From contig QNEM01000156.1 in the NCBI GenBank assembly GCA_003645215.1, positions 1 to 5,174 of the forward strand: DNA of 5,174 nt. The letters are read 5' to 3'. How positions within the stretch are numbered: the first letter of the stretch is position 1; every line of letters starts with the position of its first letter. Origin of the DNA: Gammaproteobacteria bacterium (GTDB lineage Bacteria > Pseudomonadota > Gammaproteobacteria > Eutrophobiales > Eutrophobiaceae). A program made the translations under genes and the position numbers. This document shows positions 1 to 5,174 of the stretch, in pieces. The notes beneath the pieces were generated by a model. It saw nothing but the letters and a program-made list of their open reading frames with translations. It ran no database searches and was not told the DNA's origin.

Positions 1-11
1 GGTAAACACAC

Positions 12-1901
12 TTGAGCCAGACTTATGATGCGTCCGATATAGAGGTACTGACTGGACTGGACCCTGTCCGCAAACGCCCCGGCATGTATACGGACACCTC
101 CCGTCCCAATCATCTGGTACAAGAGGTGGTTGATAACAGTGTCGATGAGGCTATCTCCGGCTATGCAGATAAGATTGAGGTTACCCTGCATAAAGATGGC
201 TCGATAACTGTCAGTGATGATGGTCGTGGCATGCCTGTCGATAAACATCCAGGAGAAAAAATCTCTGGTGTTGAAGTTATCCTGACCAAACTACATGCAG
301 GCGGAAAATTCTCAAACAAGAATTATCAGTTTTCAGGGGGCTTGCATGGTGTTGGTGTATCGGTGGTAAACGCACTCTCCAGTAAACTTGATGTCAGAGT
401 CAAACGCGGTGGTAAGGAATACAGTATGTCCTTTGCCTCTGGCGAGCTTAAATCAAAACTCAAGGTTATTGGTGAAGTAGGCAAACGAAATACAGGGACA
501 AGCATCCAATTCTGGCCTGATAAAAAATATTTCGATACCACAAAAATATCCGTCTCCAGACTAAAGCATGTATTACGTGCAAAAGCAGTTTTGTGCTCTG
601 GATTACAGGTCTTCTTTACCGATGAAGCAAATAAAGAAAAAATCAACTGGTGTTATGCTGATGGTTTAAAGACCTATCTGGCAGAAGAGTTGGCAGGTTG
701 TGAACTGCTTCCGCCAGAACCTTTTCTTGAGAGTATGAAAGGTGATCATGAGGCAGCTGAATGGGCTGTACACTGGTTGCCAGAAGCAGGGGAGTTGGTC
801 ACAGAGAGTTATGTCAACCTGGTACCAACAGTTCAAGGCGGCACACACGTTAATGGTTTAAGGTTGGGCCTGTTAGAGGCCATGAGGGGATTTTGTGAAT
901 CACGTAATTTGTTACCGCGTGGACTGAAACTTTCCGCTGAAGATGTCTGGGACCGTTGTAGTTATATTCTTTCCGTGAAACTGGATGATCCACAGTTTTC
1001 GGGACAGACAAAAGAACGCCTTTCTTCCAGAGAATGTGCTGTTTTTATTTCCGGTATTGTTCGCGACAGTTTTAGTCAATGGTTACACCAGCATATTGAG
1101 ATGGGTGAGCGAATTGCCGAGTTGGCCATCGACCATGCACAGATAAGGCTTAAGGCCAGCAAGAAAGTTGTACGCAAGAAAATAAGTGGTGGTCCCCCAC
1201 TACCGGGAAAATTAACAGATTGTTCAATGCAGGATCTGTCTGTGACAGAAATATTTCTCGTCGAAGGTGATTCTGCAGGGGGGTCTGCCAAACAGGCTCG
1301 TGATCGGGAATTTCAGGCAGTCATGCCCTTAAGAGGAAAGATATTAAATACCTGGGAAGTAGATTCCTCCCAGGTACTTTCGTCAAAAGAAGTTCATGAC
1401 ATCGCTGTTGCTATTGGTGTCGATCCGGGTTCGGATGATCTCAAGGGTCTTCGCTATGGAAAAATCTGTGTGCTTGCAGATGCCGATTCTGATGGTGCAC
1501 ATATCGCCACCTTACTATGTGGTCTATTCATGAAACATTTTCAGCCCTTGGTTGAAAAAGGGCATATTTATATTGCTATGCCACCCTTGTACAGAATTGA
1601 TGTGGGCAAGGAGGTGTTTTATGCACTGGATGAATCTGAAAAGCAGGGCGTCCTGGACAAAATTTCTGCTGAAAAAAAGACAGGCAAGATCAATGTGCAA
1701 CGTTTTAAAGGTCTGGGTGAGATGAATCCCCTGCAGCTTCGTGAAACAAGCATGTGTCCAGAGACCAGGCGTTTGGTCAAATTGACATTACCCGATATTA
1801 AAAAGGCCGAAAAAATGATGGACATGCTGCTGGCCAAAAAACGTGCCTCAGACAGGAAGGCATGGCTGGAATCTAAAGGAAATCTGGCAACACTTCAGTA
1901 A
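12..1901 (+). CDS. parE: DNA topoisomerase IV subunit B (ParE), complete
   Basis: This is the ATPase and TOPRIM subunit of topoisomerase IV, a type IIA enzyme that pairs with ParC to decatenate daughter chromosomes and relax supercoils using ATP. The 629-residue protein matches the family's usual length of about 630 and lacks the extra TOPRIM insert of many proteobacterial GyrB proteins. The GHKL ATPase domain has the QEVVDNSVDEA block with predicted general base Glu38 and Mg-binding Asn42, then DDGRGMP (69-75) and the glycine-rich FSGGLHGVG (107-115). The transducer domain carries QTKERLSSR (332-340), with the ATP-contacting lysine at 334. The TOPRIM domain has FLVEGDSAGG (415-424, Glu418) and LADADSDG (488-495, Asp490 and Asp492), the expected metal ligands. 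QRFKGLGEMNP (563-573) closes the conserved core. The start must be TTG at 12: an in-frame TAA lies at 3-5, the next ATG is codon 25 inside RKRPGMYTD, and MSQTYDASDIEVLTGL matches ParE N-termini. Only GG at 1-2 of a possible ribosome site is visible. Confidence 0.98.
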   Translation: MSQTYDASDIEVLTGLDPVRKRPGMYTDTSRPNHLVQEVVDNSVDEAISGYADKIEVTLHKDGSITVSDDGRGMPVDKHPGEKISGVEVILTKLHAGGKFSNKNYQFSGGLHGVGVSVVNALSSKLDVRVKRGGKEYSMSFASGELKSKLKVIGEVGKRNTGTSIQFWPDKKYFDTTKISVSRLKHVLRAKAVLCSGLQVFFTDEANKEKINWCYADGLKTYLAEELAGCELLPPEPFLESMKGDHEAAEWAVHWLPEAGELVTESYVNLVPTVQGGTHVNGLRLGLLEAMRGFCESRNLLPRGLKLSAEDVWDRCSYILSVKLDDPQFSGQTKERLSSRECAVFISGIVRDSFSQWLHQHIEMGERIAELAIDHAQIRLKASKKVVRKKISGGPPLPGKLTDCSMQDLSVTEIFLVEGDSAGGSAKQARDREFQAVMPLRGKILNTWEVDSSQVLSSKEVHDIAVAIGVDPGSDDLKGLRYGKICVLADADSDGAHIATLLCGLFMKHFQPLVEKGHIYIAMPPLYRIDVGKEVFYALDESEKQGVLDKISAEKKTGKINVQRFKGLGEMNPLQLRETSMCPETRRLVKLTLPDIKKAEKMMDMLLAKKRASDRKAWLESKGNLATLQ

Positions 1902-1943
1902 ATCACAGGCAATATCGTTGGATAAACCCCTGTAAGTCTATAG

Positions 1944-1963
1944 AATGCCGCATTGAGGGCATT
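1944..1963. repeat. Inverted repeat downstream of parE (6-bp arms)
   Basis: AATGCC (1944-1949) and GGCATT (1958-1963) are perfect 6-bp arms around an 8-nt loop, 42 nt after the parE stop. No T-run follows on either strand, so it does not read as an intrinsic terminator. It could be a weak mRNA 3'-end hairpin or a protein-binding dyad. Confidence 0.4.
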
Positions 1964-1964
1964 A

Positions 1965-1992
1965 TCTGATACATCTTTTAAGATAAATCAGA
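1965..1992. repeat. 28-bp interrupted palindrome in the parE-fadL-like gap
   Basis: The outer arms TCTGAT (1965-1970) and ATCAGA (1987-1992) pair perfectly. After a 2-by-2 mismatch (AC against AA), the inner arms ATCTT (1973-1977) and AAGAT (1980-1984) pair around a TT centre. Eleven of thirteen positions per arm match. It starts one base after the preceding inverted repeat. It is AT-rich and followed by an A-rich rather than a T-rich stretch, so an operator-like site is more plausible than a terminator. No known regulator motif is recognised. Confidence 0.4.
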
Positions 1993-2004
1993 CAAAAAAC
2001 AAAG

Positions 2005-2017
2005 ACTTGAATCAAGT
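2005..2017. promoter_or_regulatory. Short perfect dyad upstream of the fadL-like gene
   Basis: ACTTGA-A-TCAAGT is a perfect 13-nt palindrome centred at 2011, about 100 bp before the fadL-like start. A second, overlapping dyad, TGAAT (2008-2012) and ATTCA (2021-2025), shares part of it. The form and place would suit a repressor or activator site. It does not match the E. coli FadR operator, and the regulator is unknown. A palindrome this short can occur by chance. Confidence 0.25.
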
Positions 2018-2033
2018 TTAATTCATTTTGGAG

Positions 2034-2049
2034 AGATCGCTCGCGATCT
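2034..2049. promoter_or_regulatory. 16-bp perfect dyad, possible operator or leader hairpin
   Basis: AGATCGC (2034-2040) and GCGATCT (2043-2049) are perfect 7-bp arms separated by TC, ending 65 bp before the fadL-like start. It is more GC-rich than the neighbouring dyads. As RNA it would form a tight hairpin with about a 4-nt loop. As DNA it could be an operator. No convincing -35/-10 pair could be placed nearby, so its relation to a transcription start is unknown. Confidence 0.35.
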
Positions 2050-2101
2050 GAATCAGGCATAGCTCATGTCTGTTGATAGTGTACGCGTGGGCGATATGTT
2101 C

Positions 2102-2107
2102 AGGAAG
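2102..2107 (+). promoter_or_regulatory. Ribosome binding site that fixes the fadL-like start
   Basis: AGGAAG lies 7 nt before ATG at 2115, good spacing for a Shine-Dalgarno site. It supports 2115 over the longer reading from TTG at 2073, which would place this sequence inside the coding region and spoil the signal peptide. Confidence 0.75.
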
Positions 2108-2114
2108 TAGAGTA

Positions 2115-3494
2115 ATGTTGAGAAAATATAAATTATACGTATCCATACTGCTGATTTTTATGGCACAGGGTACCCAGGCAACAACTGGATATTTCGCATC
2201 GGGATATGGACCAAAATCAACGGGCATGGCAGGTGCGACAGTAGCATCACCACAAGATGCATTGGCTGCCGCTAGTAATCCTGCTGGAATGGCACATGTC
2301 GGTGAGCGTATTGACCTTGGAATAAAGCTCTTCAGTCCTCATCGTGAGGCATCATTTGGAACAACAGCGATAGGATCACCCGTGGATGTCGAATCTGAAA
2401 GTACTCGTGAATATTTTCTGATCCCGAGTTTTGGTATTACCAGAAAAATCTCGGACAAATTATGGGCTGGACTGTCGGTTTATGGCAATGGTGGCATGAA
2501 TACCTCCTATAAAACCAATGTATATGATCAGGCCCTGGCAGCATTTTTTGGGGCTCCACCGGGATCGGGTACCGGAACGCCAGACACAGGCACACTTGGA
2601 GTGGATCTGGCGCAGGCGATTGCTGCACCGACATTGTCATTTAAAATTAATGATAAGCACACTGTCGGTGTGTCTGTATTGCTGGCAGCCCAGCAATTCA
2701 AGGCCAGAGGCCTGGGTAATTTCCAGTGTTTTACACCAACAGGCGCCAATAATAATCCAGCAGCATGTGCGCCTGGTGGCTTTGGGCCACTTACCCCTGG
2801 TTTTATCCCCAGTACAAAATTGACGGACAATGGTCATGAATGGTCATTCGGTGCAGGTGTCCGTGGTGGCTGGCTTGGGCAGGTAACTGACAGGGTCAGG
2901 TTGGGTGTCTCTGCCGCAAGCAAGGTTTATATGACTGAGTTCGATGATTATAGAGAGTTGTTTGCAGAGCAGGGTGGCTTTGATATTCCGGCAACAGTAT
3001 CCGCAGGGATTAATTTTCAGGCGACTGCTGAACTTGAATTAATTTTTGATTATGAACATATTTTCTATGGCGATGTAGATTCAATTGCAAATCCAGGCCC
3101 TGTAGCCAGTCCTTTTGGCCCTGCAATACCTGCAGGTACTGGTTTGCTCGGTACTGACAATGGCCTGGGTTTTGGTTGGGAGGACATCGATGTTTATCGT
3201 TTTGCGACTGTATATCAATACAACGATAAATTGATCTTGAGGGCGGGTTATAGCTATAACGACAGTCCCATACCTGATGATCAAATCTTGTTTAACATCA
3301 TTGCCCCTGCAGTAAATAAACATCACCTGACATTCGGCTTGACCTATGCACCCCATGAGAATGGCGAGTGGAATATTGCATACATGCATGCATTTGAGGA
3401 AAAGCAGGATGTCGATGTCTCTGCCTTTGGTATTCCCGCATCAATTGAAATGTACCAGAATGCCCTTGAAGTCGGGTATTCCTGGAAATTTTAA
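2115..3494 (+). CDS. OmpP1/FadL-family outer-membrane transport protein
   Basis: This is a probable outer-membrane beta-barrel of the OmpP1/FadL family, which passes hydrophobic molecules such as long-chain fatty acids or aromatic hydrocarbons. From ATG 2115 it has 459 residues, the usual size for the family. A signal peptide (1-22) has the basic start MLRKYK, a hydrophobic core and likely cleavage after GTQA. The mature start TTGYFASGYGPKSTGMAGA, followed by SNPAGM with Asn-Pro-Ala at 55-57, is the family's N-terminal plug signature. Alternating strands fill the rest, for example ELELIFDYEHIFYGD (306-320) and KLILRAGYSYN (372-382). The last residue is Phe459 (GYSWKF), the aromatic end expected of a BAM-assembled barrel. 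Probable surface loops are rich in Gly and Pro (146-160, 219-233, 327-346), and two cysteines (205, 218) sit in one of them. The substrate cannot be read from sequence. It is not co-transcribed with its minus-strand neighbours. Confidence 0.92.
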   Translation: MLRKYKLYVSILLIFMAQGTQATTGYFASGYGPKSTGMAGATVASPQDALAAASNPAGMAHVGERIDLGIKLFSPHREASFGTTAIGSPVDVESESTREYFLIPSFGITRKISDKLWAGLSVYGNGGMNTSYKTNVYDQALAAFFGAPPGSGTGTPDTGTLGVDLAQAIAAPTLSFKINDKHTVGVSVLLAAQQFKARGLGNFQCFTPTGANNNPAACAPGGFGPLTPGFIPSTKLTDNGHEWSFGAGVRGGWLGQVTDRVRLGVSAASKVYMTEFDDYRELFAEQGGFDIPATVSAGINFQATAELELIFDYEHIFYGDVDSIANPGPVASPFGPAIPAGTGLLGTDNGLGFGWEDIDVYRFATVYQYNDKLILRAGYSYNDSPIPDDQILFNIIAPAVNKHHLTFGLTYAPHENGEWNIAYMHAFEEKQDVDVSAFGIPASIEMYQNALEVGYSWKF

Positions 3495-3497
3495 TTA

Positions 3498-3911
3498 TCA
3501 CTTATCAAATATAAATTTATGGGCATGGAAGCCTGCGATGATGGCCAGGACCATAATGACTGGTTCCTGTAGTCCCATGCCTATAGCTGCAATGGCAGGT
3601 CCCGGGCAATAACCGGTCATTCCCCAACCGATGCCAAACAAGGCAGCACCTCCGATAAGATGAGGATCGAGCTCCTGTTTTGTGGGGAGTTTGAAATGGT
3701 GATCAAATATCGGTCTGTCCCGTTTCAGGATCAGCCGAAAAATGATTGTTGTTATAAGTAAGGCCCCTGCCATAACAAATGCCAGGCTGGGATCCCAGTC
3801 ACCTGTGACATCAAGAAAGGCCAGGACCTTGTTGGGGTTTATCATCTCTGATACCCCGAGACCGACACCAAAAAGAATCCCGGATATTGAAGATATTATT
3901 ATTCTATTCAT
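3498..3911 (-). CDS. YeeE/YedE-type membrane protein, second half (DUF6691-like)
   Basis: This is a small inner-membrane protein of 137 residues, probably the partner half of a sulfur-compound transporter with the gene just upstream of it. Visible hydrophobic helices lie at about 5-20, 42-62, 86-100 and 115-130. The pattern SEMINPNKVLAFLDVTGDWDPSLAFVMAGA (21-50) and the motif GWGMTGYCPGP (95-105), with Cys102, are typical of the short YeeE/YedE relatives annotated DUF6691. In the fused thiosulfate permease TsuA (YeeE), conserved cysteines line the path and contact thiosulfate, so Cys102 is the likely equivalent (inference). The ATG at 3911 comes 4 nt after the stop of the preceding gene. Only a weak AAGA is available, overlapping that TAA, so its translation is probably coupled. 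The TGA at 3498-3500 lies 3 bp from the end of the converging fadL-like gene. The exact substrate (thiosulfate, sulfide or polysulfide) is unknown. Confidence 0.9.
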   Translation of the reverse strand: MNRIIISSISGILFGVGLGVSEMINPNKVLAFLDVTGDWDPSLAFVMAGALLITTIIFRLILKRDRPIFDHHFKLPTKQELDPHLIGGAALFGIGWGMTGYCPGPAIAAIGMGLQEPVIMVLAIIAGFHAHKFIFDK

Positions 3912-3915
3912 ATTC

Positions 3916-4341
3916 TTAAAATGCCATGTGACGAATGAGATAGACCGTAATTGCCCCGGTTAACATGAAAGTCACTGTAGCCAGGATAGAACGCCTGGAA
4001 AACCTTGCGATACCACAAATGCCATGGCCACTGGTACAACCACTACCCATGCGTGTACCTATACCAACAATGAAACCACCAGTGATTAGGAGTACAAGTG
4101 AAAATCCGTCTCTTGGGATAAATGAATCTGGCATAATCAGCTTGAATAGAAACCCTCCAAGCACCAGGCCGAGCAAAAAACAAATACGCCATACTCGATC
4201 ACCATGTTTACTATTGATAACAATGCCATCCATGATGCCGCTGATGCCGGTAATACGACCATTAAAAAGCAACATGATAACTGCACTCAATCCTATTAAA
4301 AGACCGCCTGCAAATGCCGGAACTGGTGTAAAATTTTCCAC
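3916..4341 (-). CDS. YeeE/YedE-family membrane protein, first half (TsuA-like)
   Basis: This is an inner-membrane protein of 141 residues from the YeeE/YedE sulfur-transport family, and the first gene of a two-gene unit. Hydrophobic helices are visible at about 8-26, 52-69, 80-98 and 118-136. The signature GSGCTSGHGICGIARFSRRS (99-118), with Cys102, His106 and Cys109, is the hallmark of this family, and GRITGISGI (28-36) is a second conserved glycine-rich block. With Cys102 of the next protein this gives three motif cysteines, the same number reported to matter in fused TsuA; exact correspondence is inference. The start is GTG at 4341: no ATG lies between it and the in-frame TAG at 4372-4374, and AGGAG sits 6 nt upstream. 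Similar short pairs often sit beside rhodanese, persulfide dioxygenase or ArsR-type sulfide-responsive regulator genes. None is visible here, so its regulation and exact substrate stay open. Confidence 0.92.
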   Translation of the reverse strand: MENFTPVPAFAGGLLIGLSAVIMLLFNGRITGISGIMDGIVINSKHGDRVWRICFLLGLVLGGFLFKLIMPDSFIPRDGFSLVLLITGGFIVGIGTRMGSGCTSGHGICGIARFSRRSILATVTFMLTGAITVYLIRHMAF

Positions 4342-4347
4342 AAAATA

Positions 4348-4352
4348 CTCCT
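4348..4352 (-). promoter_or_regulatory. Ribosome binding site deciding a GTG start
   Basis: On the minus strand AGGAG is followed by 6 nt (TATTTT) and then GTG at 4341-4339. It is a strong Shine-Dalgarno site at good spacing and selects GTG as the start of the first YeeE/YedE gene, where no upstream ATG is available. Confidence 0.75.
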
Positions 4353-4435
4353 GTTTGAGTTGACAGTTAAACTAACCGAATCACAAGCAGGTGACAAGAT
4401 TGACATTTACATCACAGGCATGGAAAAGTGGAATA

Positions 4436-4458
4436 CAATGCCATAATTGATGGTATTG
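4436..4458. repeat. Inverted repeat upstream of parC (9-bp arms, one mismatch)
   Basis: CAATGCCAT (4436-4444) and ATGGTATTG (4450-4458) pair over 9 positions around the 5-nt loop AATTG, with one G-T mismatch that could wobble as RNA. It abuts the TATGAT hexamer before parC. TTTTTT at 4465-4470 follows after 6 nt, but the AT-rich stem and the offset argue against a normal terminator. An operator for parC or for the divergent transporter unit is possible. Confidence 0.4.
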
Positions 4459-4465
4459 CTATGAT
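4457..4465 (+). promoter_or_regulatory. Possible extended -10 promoter for parC
   Basis: TGCTATGAT fits the extended -10 form TGn-TATAAT with one mismatch, and no -35 is recognisable upstream. Transcription would begin near 4472, only about 14 nt before the parC start and right at its ribosome site. That is unusually short and makes the call weak. Confidence 0.25.
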
Positions 4466-4472
4466 TTTTTAT

Positions 4473-4478
4473 AGAGGA
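4473..4478 (+). promoter_or_regulatory. Ribosome binding site deciding the TTG start of parC
   Basis: AGAGGA lies 7 nt before TTG at 4486. An in-frame TGA at 4462-4464 rules out any start further upstream, and none of the codons between is a start codon. The site and the stop together fix TTG as the initiator. Confidence 0.75.
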
Positions 4479-4485
4479 AAATAAA

Positions 4486-5174
4486 TTGGCCGAAAATAGT
4501 AATTTCGATTTTCAACAGAACGAACAACGACCACTGCAGGATTTTACCGAGCAGGCATATCTTGATTATTCCATGTACGTCATTCTGGACAGGGCATTGC
4601 CACATATCGGTGATGGCCTGAAGCCGGTTCAGCGGCGCATCATCTATGCCATGTCAGAACTTGGCCTCAAGTCTGTTTCAAAATATAAAAAATCTGCCCG
4701 TACTGTGGGTGATGTCATCGGTAAATTTCATCCGCATGGTGATTCCGCATGCTACGAGGCCATGGTACTGATGGCACAACCATTTACCTATCGTTATCCC
4801 CTGATCGATGGTCAGGGCAACTGGGGTTCGATGGATGATCCCAAATCATTTGCAGCCATGCGTTACACGGAATCGAAATTGACTGCCTATGCTGAAGTAC
4901 TGCTGAGTGAATTGGGGCAGGGCACGGTTGCATGGTTGCCTAATTTTGATAGCACGCTACAGGAACCGGAATTATTACCAGCCAGATTGCCAAATATTTT
5001 GTTAAACGGTACCACCGGGATTGCCGTGGGTATGGCGACAGATATCCCGCCACATAATCTTATCGAAATAACAAGTGCCTGTATTCGCTTACTGGGCTCA
5101 CCAAAAGCAACTGTAGAAGAACTATTTGAACATGTTAAAGGTCCGGATTTCCCTACCAATGCAGAAATCATTAC
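4486..5174 (+). CDS. parC: DNA topoisomerase IV subunit A (ParC), 5' part, cut by window end
   Basis: This is the DNA cleavage and rejoining subunit of topoisomerase IV, partner of ParE. The reading frame is open from TTG 4486 to the window edge: 229 codons plus two bases of a protein usually near 750 residues. The conserved start reads DFTEQAYLDYSMYV (19-32), then DRALPHIGDGLKPVQRR (35-51). The winged-helix domain has SARTVGDVIGKFHPHGDSACYEAM (70-93), and AAMRYTE (123-129) carries the catalytic Tyr127, equivalent to E. coli Tyr120. Ser87 and Glu91 correspond to E. coli Ser80 and Glu84, so the usual quinolone-resistance positions are wild type. LNGTTGIAVGMATDIPPHN continues the breakage domain. 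The first ATG is codon 30, inside the conserved SMYV block, so TTG is the only reasonable start. The N-terminus is about 7 residues longer than in E. coli. It lies in the same direction as parE but about 2.6 kb from it. Confidence 0.97.
   Translation, partial: MAENSNFDFQQNEQRPLQDFTEQAYLDYSMYVILDRALPHIGDGLKPVQRRIIYAMSELGLKSVSKYKKSARTVGDVIGKFHPHGDSACYEAMVLMAQPFTYRYPLIDGQGNWGSMDDPKSFAAMRYTESKLTAYAEVLLSELGQGTVAWLPNFDSTLQEPELLPARLPNILLNGTTGIAVGMATDIPPHNLIEITSACIRLLGSPKATVEELFEHVKGPDFPTNAEII

Larger units (their letters stand above)
4342..4485. other. Divergent intergenic region between the YeeE/YedE pair and parC
   Basis: These 144 bp must hold promoter elements for the minus-strand transporter unit, and may hold one for parC. 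TTGACA occurs twice on the plus strand, at 4360-4365 and 4400-4405, exactly 40 bp apart, but neither has a good -10 at 16-18 nt. TACAAT at 4434-4439 is a fair -10 without a matching -35. On the minus strand TTGTCA (4399-4394) is a fair -35, but the hexamer 17 nt on, TAGTTT, is poor. No promoter can therefore be assigned firmly. Confidence 0.5.

Noticed and set aside
326..1837. Minus-strand open frames of 60 to 106 codons inside parE
   Set aside because: They lie wholly opposite a firmly identified gene and encode no recognisable domain; they are shadows of parE.
1905..1933. Possible parE terminator (ACAGG and CCTGT arms)
   Set aside because: Only 5 bp of stem across a 19-nt loop and no T-run follows.
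2073..2100. Promoter from TTGATA (2073-2078) and TATGTT (2095-2100)
   Set aside because: The 16-nt spacing is acceptable, but transcription would begin after the ribosome site begins, leaving almost no leader, and the -10 is poor.
2073..2114. Longer N-terminus for the fadL-like protein from TTG 2073
   Set aside because: The extra 14 residues precede a proper signal peptide, the AGGAAG ribosome site would fall inside the coding region, and ATG 2115 has ideal spacing.
2437..2837. Overlapping open frames on both strands around 2437-2837, including a 101-codon plus-strand frame
   Set aside because: They sit inside the fadL-like gene in other frames, show no family motif, and reflect its Gly/Pro/Ala-rich loop composition.
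3346..3612. Plus-strand 88-codon frame spanning the convergent junction
   Set aside because: It overlaps the ends of two well-supported genes and its translation is Met-rich with no motif.
3742..4363. Plus-strand frames of 73 and 132 codons opposite the transporter pair
   Set aside because: Both are antisense to proteins with clear YeeE/YedE motifs and resemble no known protein.
4400..4439. Consensus promoter from TTGACA (4400-4405) and TACAAT (4434-4439)
   Set aside because: The spacer is 28 nt, far from the 16-18 nt needed by the housekeeping sigma factor.
4743..4758. Quinolone-resistance substitution in ParC
   Set aside because: The codons at positions 87 and 91 encode the wild-type Ser and Glu.
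4887..5171. Minus-strand 94-codon frame near the window end
   Set aside because: It is opposite the conserved ParC breakage domain.

Overview
The window is a chromosomal segment from a proteobacterium, most likely a gammaproteobacterium. ParE aligns almost end to end with the enterobacterial protein as I recall it (629 residues against about 630, with no gyrase-type insert). ParC keeps the gammaproteobacterial N-terminal blocks, and an OmpP1/FadL-type outer-membrane protein shows a Gram-negative envelope. The species cannot be named from this sequence. Base composition looks moderate and even, with no obvious foreign patch.

Layout: parE (+, complete, TTG start at 12) is followed by a 213-bp gap holding several inverted repeats. 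Next comes a FadL/OmpP1-family outer-membrane channel (+, best start 2115). It converges, with a 3-bp gap, on a two-gene minus-strand unit. That unit encodes two short YeeE/YedE-family membrane proteins (GTG start at 4341, then ATG at 3911), which look like the two halves of a sulfur-compound transporter such as the thiosulfate permease TsuA. A 144-bp divergent intergenic region follows, and then parC (+, TTG start at 4486), which is cut by the window end after 229 codons.

parE and parC together make topoisomerase IV, the A2B2 enzyme that unlinks daughter chromosomes. Here about 2.6 kb of unrelated envelope-transport genes separate the two subunit genes, and part of that cargo is on the opposite strand. 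The YeeE/YedE pair probably moves thiosulfate or a related sulfur species across the inner membrane. The FadL-like protein probably admits a hydrophobic substrate through the outer membrane. The sequence does not establish a functional link between the two.

I see no RNA genes, CRISPR array, insertion sequence, attachment site or strong intrinsic terminator. There is no clear sign of a wholly new system. The points most worth a second look are the split topoisomerase IV locus, the two-piece transporter with its cysteine motifs, the TTG starts on both topoisomerase subunits, and the inverted repeats in the two promoter-bearing gaps.
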